Positions 58,809 to 64,000 of a stretch of 64,000 nucleotides of DNA are shown piece after piece. The notes below the pieces were generated by a model. It saw only the letters and a list, made by a program, of their open reading frames with translations, was not told where the DNA came from and ran no database searches. This DNA comes from Arthrobacter_E sp041360795. GTDB taxonomy: Bacteria > Actinomycetota > Actinomycetes > Actinomycetales > Micrococcaceae. The stretch covers positions 682,001-746,000 of the forward strand of contig NZ_JBFUPW010000001.1 of assembly GCF_041360795.1 (NCBI RefSeq). The letters are read 5' to 3'. Each line of letters begins with the position of its first letter. Positions within the stretch are counted from its first letter, which is position 1. The translations under genes and the position numbers were made by a program.

Positions 58809-59612
58809 ATGAACGAGAACACGATTCATCCGGCCCCGGCCTCCCTGATGTCACTCAGGGAGGCCGGGCTCGGCTTCGGTCAGCGCGTCCTCTGGGAGGA
58901 CCTGAACCTGGACCTCAAGGCGGGGGAGTTCCTCGCCGTGCTCGGCGCCAACGGCAGCGGCAAGAGCTCGCTGCTCCGCGTCCTGCTGGGGCTCCTGCCG
59001 CTGACCGCCGGAACGCTGGAGAGCAGGGTCCCCAAGGAACGCGTGGGCTACGTGCCCCAGCAGAAGTCGTTCGCCCCGGACACCGCCCTCCGGGCGCGCG
59101 ATCTCGTGGCGCTCGGTGTCGACGGGCACCGCTGGGGCGTCCGGTTGGAACGGCGCGGCGTCAATCGCAAGGTCGATGAGCTGCTGGCGCACGTCGGGGC
59201 CACGGACTATGCCAAGGTCCCGGTGGGGCAGCTCTCAGGCGGCGAACAGCAGCGCCTGAGGATCGCGCAGGCGCTTGCAGCTGACCCCGCCATCCTGCTC
59301 TGCGATGAGCCGCTGCTCTCCCTGGATCCGCGGCACCAGAACATCGTGAGCGAACTGGTCAACCGGCAGTGCCGCGATGAGGGCTCCGCCGTGGTGTTCG
59401 TGACCCACGAACTCAACCCTGTGCTGCCCTATGTGGACAAGGTCCTCTACCTGGCCGGGGGACGCTTCTGCATCGGCACTCCTGACGAGGTCATGAACAC
59501 CGAGACCCTGTCCGAGCTGTACCAGGGTCGTGTGGAAGTGATCCGGTCCGGTGACCGGCTGATGGTCTCGGGCATCCCCGAACAGGTGCACCACGAACAG
59601 GAGAGCGAGTAA
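58809..59612 (+). CDS. znuC: Zinc ABC transporter ATP-binding protein
   Basis: A 267-residue ATPase. Walker A is VLGANGSGKSSLLRVLLGL, the signature LSGGEQQRLRIAQAL, Walker B ILLCDEPLLSLD and the H-loop VVFVTHELN. It energises zinc import with the permease encoded directly downstream (adjacent stop and start). ATG 58809 has AGGGAGA upstream; the in-frame GTG 58794 is less likely. The 54-bp gap after znuA has no terminator. Confidence 0.94.
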   Translation: MNENTIHPAPASLMSLREAGLGFGQRVLWEDLNLDLKAGEFLAVLGANGSGKSSLLRVLLGLLPLTAGTLESRVPKERVGYVPQQKSFAPDTALRARDLVALGVDGHRWGVRLERRGVNRKVDELLAHVGATDYAKVPVGQLSGGEQQRLRIAQALAADPAILLCDEPLLSLDPRHQNIVSELVNRQCRDEGSAVVFVTHELNPVLPYVDKVLYLAGGRFCIGTPDEVMNTETLSELYQGRVEVIRSGDRLMVSGIPEQVHHEQESE

Positions 59613-60497
59613 GTGGACTTCAACTCCGTTCTGAGCGCCATCTTCAACTTCGAGAATTACGGCGAACTGCTGGCCCTGCTCCAGAACTCCCTCTGGGCCG
59701 GAGCGGTCCTGGGCGTGCTCGGCGGGCTGGTCGGAGTGTTCGTGGTCAAGCGGGATCTCTCCTTCGCCGTGCACGGCATCTCCGAGCTGTCCTTCGCCGG
59801 CGCGTCCTTCGCCCTGCTGATCGGCGCGGACGTGGTGTTCGGCTCGCTGCTCGGCTCCGTGGCCGCGGCCCTGCTCCTGGGTGTGATGGGTCTGCGGGCC
59901 CGGGAGAAGAACTCCCTCATCGGGGTGCTCATGCCGTTCGGCCTCGGTCTGGGCATCCTGTTCCTCTCGCTGTACGAGGGCCGCGCGGCCAACAAGTTCT
60001 CCCTGCTCACCGGCCAGATCGTCTCGGTGGACGCGGTGCAGCTCCAGATGCTCGCGATCACCGCCGCGCTCGTGATGGTGGCTCTCGTGGTGCTGTGGCG
60101 CCCGCTCAACTTCGCCAGCGACGACCCCGATGTGGCCGAGGCCCGGGGCGTCCCGGTCAAGGGCCTCTCGATGGCCTTCATGCTGATCCTGGGCGTCTCC
60201 GTGGCGCTGTCCATCCAGGTGGTGGGCGCTCTGCTGGTCCTCGCCCTGCTCATCACCCCGGCGGCGGCCGCGTTCAAGGTCACGGGTTCGCCGGCGCTCG
60301 TGGTGCTGCTGAGTGTCGTTTTCGCCACGACCTCCACCGTGGGCGGCATCCTGCTGGCGCTGGGAGGACGCATCCCGATCAGCCCGTACGTCACGACCAT
60401 CTCGTTCCTCATCTACCTCGTGTGCTGGGGCATCGGGTCCTGGCGCAAACGGAAGGGCCGCAACGGGCGTCGCGTCGAGGTCGTGGCAGGTGCCTGA
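59613..60497 (+). CDS. znuB: Zinc ABC transporter permease
   Basis: A 294-residue permease of the cluster 9 type (ABC-3 family) with about eight hydrophobic segments. Motifs include LGGLVGVFVVKRDLSFAVHG, ISELSFAGASFALLIG and VVGALLVLALLITPAAAAF, the last being the family coupling region. It starts at GTG 59613 directly after the znuC stop. The C-terminal tail is Arg-rich (KRKGRNGRR), and its last 8 bp overlap the MFS gene. Confidence 0.93.
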   Translation: MDFNSVLSAIFNFENYGELLALLQNSLWAGAVLGVLGGLVGVFVVKRDLSFAVHGISELSFAGASFALLIGADVVFGSLLGSVAAALLLGVMGLRAREKNSLIGVLMPFGLGLGILFLSLYEGRAANKFSLLTGQIVSVDAVQLQMLAITAALVMVALVVLWRPLNFASDDPDVAEARGVPVKGLSMAFMLILGVSVALSIQVVGALLVLALLITPAAAAFKVTGSPALVVLLSVVFATTSTVGGILLALGGRIPISPYVTTISFLIYLVCWGIGSWRKRKGRNGRRVEVVAGA

Positions 60498-61803
60498 GCC
60501 GGCGGCGGCCCCTGCCCGCACTCTGACCGACGACGACGGCCGGGCGCGCGTGCAGCGGCGGACCCTCGCCGTCGTCGTGATCAGTCAGATCCTGGGCGGC
60601 GCGGGGCTCACGGCCGGCATCACGGTGGGCGCTCTCCTGGCGCAGGAGATGCTCGGCAGCGACGGCGTCGCCGGGCTGCCGACGGCGCTCTTCACCCTGG
60701 GTTCCGCCCTCGCGGCCTATCTCGTGGGCCGGACGACGCAGCGTTTCGGCCGCCGGCCCGGGCTGGCGTTCGGCTTCGGCGCGGGCGCTCTGGGCGCGGC
60801 CGGCGTGGTGCTGGCCGCGATCCTGTGGAACCCGGCTCTGCTCTTCGTCTCGCTGTTCCTGTACGGTGGCGGATCCGCCACCAACCTCCAGGCCCGTTAC
60901 GCCGGGACCGATCTCGCGACGGCCGATCAGCGGGGCCGGGCCGTGAGCATCGCCCTGGTCTCCACCACCCTGGGCGCGGTGGCGGGCCCCAATCTGGTGG
61001 AGCCGCTCGGCGCACTGGCCGGGTCGTGGGGTCTGCCGGTCCTCTCGGGGCCGTTCCTGCTGGCCGCGGTGGCCTATGCGGCCGCCGGTCTCGTGCTCTG
61101 GGTCCTGTTGCGGCCCGATCCGTACCGCCTGGCCCACGAGCTGCGGCGGGAGGCGGAGGCCGTGGCGGTTCCGGAGGATTCGGAGTCGCCGACGCCGGGT
61201 GACGCGGGAGTCGTGCCGGAGAAGAAGCCCGCGCGTCACGGCGTCGCGCTGGCCGCGCTCATCATGGTGCTCACTCAGGTGACCATGACCGCGATCATGA
61301 CCATGACCCCGGTGCACATGCGGGCACACCACCACGGTCTGGGCGAGGTCGGTCTGGTGATCGGCGTCCACATCGGCGCGATGTACCTGCCGTCCCTCGT
61401 CACGGGCTGGCTCGTCGACCGGATCGGCAGGGTCTGGATGGCCTGCGCCGGCGGGCTCGTGCTGGTGGCCTCGGCCATCCTGGCGACGCTCGCCCCGAGC
61501 GATTCCCTGGGGCTGCTCCTGCTCGCGCTGGCTTTGCTGGGCCTCGGCTGGAACTTCGGCCTCATCACGGCGACCGCGCTCCTGGTGGACGCGACCGAAC
61601 CGGACAGCCGCGCGCGGGTGCAGGGCGGCGTCGACGTTCTGGTCGCCTTGTCCGGAGCCGGCGGAAGCGCCATGGCCGGTGTGGTGATGGCGGCGGGGGA
61701 CTACTCCGCGGTCACCATCGCGGGCGGGGTGCTCGCCCTCCTGCTCATTCCTGTCGTGCTGTGGTCCCAGAAGACGCGGAGCATTCGGCGCACAGCCCCA
61801 TGA
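60490..61803 (+). CDS. MFS transporter co-encoded with the zinc uptake operon
   Basis: A 437-residue major facilitator with about 12 helices. LAVVVISQILGGAGLTAGIT starts helix 1; the loop 2-3 motif is YLVGRTTQRFGRRPG, a central loop of ~50 charged residues separates the halves, and VTGWLVDRIGRVWM is the equivalent loop 8-9. GTG 60490 overlaps znuB by 8 bp, so it should share the Zur-controlled transcript. A role linked to zinc starvation (for example export of a metal-binding compound) is plausible but is inference; the substrate is not evident. Its last 59 bp overlap the convergent zur gene. Confidence 0.88.
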   Translation: MPEPAAAPARTLTDDDGRARVQRRTLAVVVISQILGGAGLTAGITVGALLAQEMLGSDGVAGLPTALFTLGSALAAYLVGRTTQRFGRRPGLAFGFGAGALGAAGVVLAAILWNPALLFVSLFLYGGGSATNLQARYAGTDLATADQRGRAVSIALVSTTLGAVAGPNLVEPLGALAGSWGLPVLSGPFLLAAVAYAAAGLVLWVLLRPDPYRLAHELRREAEAVAVPEDSESPTPGDAGVVPEKKPARHGVALAALIMVLTQVTMTAIMTMTPVHMRAHHHGLGEVGLVIGVHIGAMYLPSLVTGWLVDRIGRVWMACAGGLVLVASAILATLAPSDSLGLLLLALALLGLGWNFGLITATALLVDATEPDSRARVQGGVDVLVALSGAGGSAMAGVVMAAGDYSAVTIAGGVLALLLIPVVLWSQKTRSIRRTAP

Positions 61804-62182
61804 TCTCCACGGTGTGGGTGACGGCCGTGAAACCGTGCTCGGCGGCCATCTTCGCGGCCCAGGCCTCGACGGCGGGCGCCTCGATCTCCACGGCCTTGCC
61901 ACAGCGGCGGCAGAGCAGGTGATGGTGATGGCTGTCGGCCTCGCAGCGGCGGTAGACGGCCTCGCCGTCGGTGCTGCGGAGGACGTCGACGGCGCCCTCG
62001 TCCGCCATGGACTGCAGGATGCGGTAGGTGGTGGCCAGGGAGACCGACACGCCGGAGTCCTGCAGGGAACGGTGGAGCTCCTGCGTGCTGACGAAGTCCT
62101 CCAGCTGGTCCAGGGCGGCGTCCACTGCGAGACGTTGTTTGGTCACCCTCGTCTGCACCCGGGCCTCTGAGCTCTGCTCCAC
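61745..62182 (-). CDS. zur: Fur family zinc-responsive regulator Zur
   Basis: A 145-residue Fur-type repressor. The winged helix has TKQRLAVDAALDQLEDFVST and VSLATTYRILQSMADEGAVD; the metal sites include EADSHHHHLLCRRCGKAVEI and CAEC near the C-terminus (structural Cys4 zinc). Location facing a znu operon with a matching Zur box makes zinc the likely signal. GTG 62182 has AGGAGAG 6 bp upstream. It overlaps the MFS gene tail to tail by 59 bp, so the two transcripts are antisense at their ends. Confidence 0.92.
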   Translation of the reverse strand: MEQSSEARVQTRVTKQRLAVDAALDQLEDFVSTQELHRSLQDSGVSVSLATTYRILQSMADEGAVDVLRSTDGEAVYRRCEADSHHHHLLCRRCGKAVEIEAPAVEAWAAKMAAEHGFTAVTHTVEIMGLCAECSASSGTTARQE

Positions 62183-62216
62183 GACTACTCTCCTGGTTGT
62201 CCTGTCCTGAACGTTC

Positions 62217-62222
62217 AGTTTA
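62217..62222 (-). promoter_or_regulatory. -10 box of zur
   Basis: On the minus strand TAAACT (62222-62217) gives a leader of about 28 nt with an AGGAGAG ribosome site. Confidence 0.5.
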
Positions 62223-62331
62223 ACAAGGAGCGGGTGGGGATTAGTCCCATCGGGCCCCCGCGCGGTGAGACGTCGGGCTCAGCCGGGATGGCAACAATCG
62301 GCTTCCCAGGGCGCCCCGGCGGTCCGGCCGC

Positions 62332-62346
62332 TAGGCTTCACTGCCA
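62332..62346 (+). promoter_or_regulatory. Leaderless promoter of the aldo/keto reductase gene
   Basis: TAGGCT (62332-62337) is followed by 8 bases and ATG 62346; no Shine-Dalgarno sequence is present. Confidence 0.5.
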
Positions 62347-63179
62347 TGGCCTCCTTGAAAACCGTCACGCTGTCCGATGGCGCCGTTCTGCCCGCGCTGG
62401 GTCAGGGCACCTGGTTCGTGGGGGACGACCCCTGGCGCCGCGACGCCGAGATCGCCACGCTGCGGGAGGGGATCGACCTCGGCCTGACCCTGGTGGACAC
62501 CGCCGAGATGTATGGCGACGGGCGCTCGGAGGATCTGGTGGGGGAGGCCATCGCCCCGGTCCGGGACCGGGTGTACCTGGTGGACAAGGTCCTGCCGTAC
62601 AACGCGTCCCGGCGCGGGACCGTGCAGGCGTGCGAACGGTCCCTCGAGGTGCTCGGAACCGACTGGATCGATCTGTATCTGCTCCACTGGCCCGGCTCTC
62701 ATCCGCTGGAGGAGACCGTCGAAGGGTTCGAGGAGCTGATCCGGCGTGGGCTGATCGGCGCGTGGGGGATCAGCAACTTCGACGCCGACGCGCTGGGACG
62801 CTTCCCGAGCGCGCCCGCCGTGAATCAGGTCCTCTACAACCCCTCGCGTCGCGGCCCCGAGTTCGACCTGTTCCCGGCGCAGGCGCGGCTCTCCAGCCCG
62901 GTGAAGGCCATGGCATACTCGCCGATCGAGCAGGGCCGTCTGCTGGACGACCCTACGCTCGGGGACATCGCGGCGGAACGAGGCGTGACCGTGGCCCAGG
63001 TGCTGCTGGCCTGGGCGATCCGCTCCGGGGACGTCATCGCCATCCCGAAGGCGTCCAGCGTCGAGCATGTCCGTGACAATGCGGCCGCCGCCGGTCTGGA
63101 GCTCAGTGCCGCCGAGCTGGGCCGCATCGACGCCGCGTTCCCGGCGCCCACCCGAAAGGTTCCCCTGGAGATGCTGTGA
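62346..63179 (+). CDS. Aldo/keto reductase
   Basis: A 277-residue NADPH-dependent oxidoreductase of the AKR superfamily (TIM barrel). The catalytic tetrad is visible: Asp and Tyr in VDTAEMYGDGRSE, Lys in YLVDKVLPYNA and His in LYLLHWPGSHP. The cofactor end reads IAIPKASSVEHVRDNAAA. It resembles AKR5-type reductases acting on aldehydes or 2,5-diketo-gluconate-like sugars; the substrate is not known. The open frame extends upstream to 62265, but ATG 62346 sits at the leaderless position and at the start of family homology. Confidence 0.9.
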   Translation: MASLKTVTLSDGAVLPALGQGTWFVGDDPWRRDAEIATLREGIDLGLTLVDTAEMYGDGRSEDLVGEAIAPVRDRVYLVDKVLPYNASRRGTVQACERSLEVLGTDWIDLYLLHWPGSHPLEETVEGFEELIRRGLIGAWGISNFDADALGRFPSAPAVNQVLYNPSRRGPEFDLFPAQARLSSPVKAMAYSPIEQGRLLDDPTLGDIAAERGVTVAQVLLAWAIRSGDVIAIPKASSVEHVRDNAAAAGLELSAAELGRIDAAFPAPTRKVPLEML

Positions 63180-63218
63180 GGGTTCCGGATTCGCTGATGC
63201 CATGACAGTGTGCAGGCG

Positions 63219-63231
63219 TACCCTGAGGTCA
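63219..63231 (+). promoter_or_regulatory. Leaderless promoter of the MBL-fold gene
   Basis: TACCCT (63219-63224) is followed by 6 bases and ATG 63231. Confidence 0.45.
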
Positions 63232-63917
63232 TGCAGCTGACCAAGTACACCCATTCCTGCGTCCGCCTCGACAAGGAGACCCCTGACGGGCCCCGCACCC
63301 TGGTCATCGACCCGGGGTCGTTCTCGGAGACCGGGCCCGCCCTGGAGGGGGCCCACGCCATCCTCATCACGCACGAGCACGCGGACCATGTGGACGTGCC
63401 CGCCGTCGTCGCGGCGCTCGTGAGCTCGCCGGAACTGGTCGTCTATGCTCCGGCCGGGATCGCGGGCACCTTGCGGCGCGAAGCCGCGGAAGCGGGCGCC
63501 GCTGATCCGGACGGCCGGGTGCACGACGCCGGCGACGGGCTCGACGCCGTCGTGGCCGGGTACTCGGTGCGGGGCTTCGGCAGCCAGCACGCGCTCATCC
63601 ACCCGCTCGTGCCGCTCGTGGCCAACACCGGATACCTCGTGGACGGGACGCTGTTCCACCCGGGTGACAGCTTCACGGTGCCGTCCGAGGTGGAGGTGGA
63701 CACGCTGCTCGTGCCGGTGCACGCGCCGTGGTCCAAGATCCAGGAAGTGGTCGACTTCGTGATCAGCGTCCGGGCACGCCGCGCGTTCAACATTCATGAG
63801 GCGCTGCTCAACCCCGCGGGCCTGTCGATGCTGGAAGGACACGTCACCCGACTGGGCGGCCTGTACGGCACCAGCTACGAGCACCTCGACCCGGGGGAGA
63901 CCCGCGACCTCGGGTGA
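63231..63917 (+). CDS. MBL-fold metal-dependent hydrolase (UlaG-like)
   Basis: A 228-residue metallo-beta-lactamase fold protein. The metal motif HxHxDH is LITHEHADHVDV; LFHPGDSFTVP supplies the bridging Asp and FNIHEALLN a late His. This short form (no C-terminal extension) resembles UlaG-like hydrolases of unknown substrate. I chose ATG 63231, 6 bases after TACCCT, where MQLTKYTHSCVRL begins; GTG 63210 would add seven residues. It is followed 4 bp later by a palindromic element. Confidence 0.85.
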   Translation: MQLTKYTHSCVRLDKETPDGPRTLVIDPGSFSETGPALEGAHAILITHEHADHVDVPAVVAALVSSPELVVYAPAGIAGTLRREAAEAGAADPDGRVHDAGDGLDAVVAGYSVRGFGSQHALIHPLVPLVANTGYLVDGTLFHPGDSFTVPSEVEVDTLLVPVHAPWSKIQEVVDFVISVRARRAFNIHEALLNPAGLSMLEGHVTRLGGLYGTSYEHLDPGETRDLG

Positions 63918-63920
63918 GCG

Positions 63921-63997
63921 CCTTCCTCCGTTGCGTGCTCAGTAGATGCGGATGATCCAGCGTGGAACCCGCAATTACTGAGCACACAACGGGAAGG
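63921..63997. repeat. Imperfect palindromic element (copy 2)
   Basis: Arms 63929-63951 and 63968-63991 pair over 20 of 23 positions, with outer CCTTCC/GGAAGG extending the stem to 63921-63997. The core GTGCTCAGT-n3-TGCGG and its complement CCGCA-n3-ACTGAGCAC also occur in the perfect repeat at 50217-50279. It lies directly after the MBL-fold gene. Confidence 0.7.
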
Positions 63998-64000
63998 GTG

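Overview
The window is a high-GC actinobacterial chromosome segment, most likely from the family Micrococcaceae (Arthrobacter and relatives). The signs are a 24-residue ribosomal protein bL37, a SigH/RsrA-type redox sigma/anti-sigma pair, a fused Kgd-type 2-oxoglutarate dehydrogenase, a SAM-IV riboswitch, an actinobacterial tmRNA tag (AESKRTDFALAA), an actinobacterial Tad pilus locus, and many genes whose ATG/GTG lies 5-9 nt after a TAnnnT -10 box (leaderless expression). No species assignment is claimed and no database was consulted.

Layout. 1-8.5 kb: end of a GlfT2-like galactofuranosyltransferase, a two-gene ABC exporter (Wzm/Wzt type), then genes matching all five steps of the Wbp pathway to UDP-ManNAc3NAcA (dehydrogenase, N-acetyltransferase, aminotransferase, oxidoreductase, and a convergent UDP-GlcNAc 2-epimerase) plus a glycosyltransferase. 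8.5-21.6 kb: a second envelope-glycan block with two pairs of paralogous glycosyltransferases, a polyprenyl-phosphate glycosyltransferase with its DUF2304 partner, an ABC exporter preceded by a possible leaderless 27-codon ORF, a large DUF6541-type membrane protein, and a secreted GH25 lysozyme with FG-GAP repeats. 21.8-27.1 kb: an overlapping tad operon (tadA-tadB-tadC, pilin-like protein, three TadE/TadG-like pseudopilins). 27.2-33.4 kb: GNAT acetyltransferase, prfB, ftsE-ftsX, an M23 peptidase with coiled coil (likely the FtsEX-controlled hydrolase), smpB and ssrA.

33.5-46.9 kb: class A PBP, SRPBCC protein, DUF3592-like membrane protein, mntR and mntH with a paired operator, a methyltransferase, a SAM-IV-controlled class V aminotransferase, hisN, a DoxX-aroA-rsgA operon, and sigH-rsrA. 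The sigH upstream region has two promoter types and two start codons, suggesting two sigma isoforms. 47-51 kb: a secreted metalloprotease, bL37, an operon of DUF4097 and PadR genes behind repeated CGATATATCG sites, and an SGNH-fold protein lacking its catalytic residues. 51-55 kb: kgd. 55.2-62.2 kb: two CNNM/CBS membrane proteins, then a Zur-box-controlled znuA-znuC-znuB-MFS operon facing zur. 62.3-64 kb: an aldo/keto reductase and an MBL-fold hydrolase. The window ends in a palindromic element related to a perfect 29-bp inverted repeat at about 50.2 kb.

No IS element, prophage, CRISPR array or tRNA gene was seen. The left edge truncates one gene. Gene starts were chosen from Shine-Dalgarno sites, overlaps and -10 box positions, and differ from the longest open frame for many genes.
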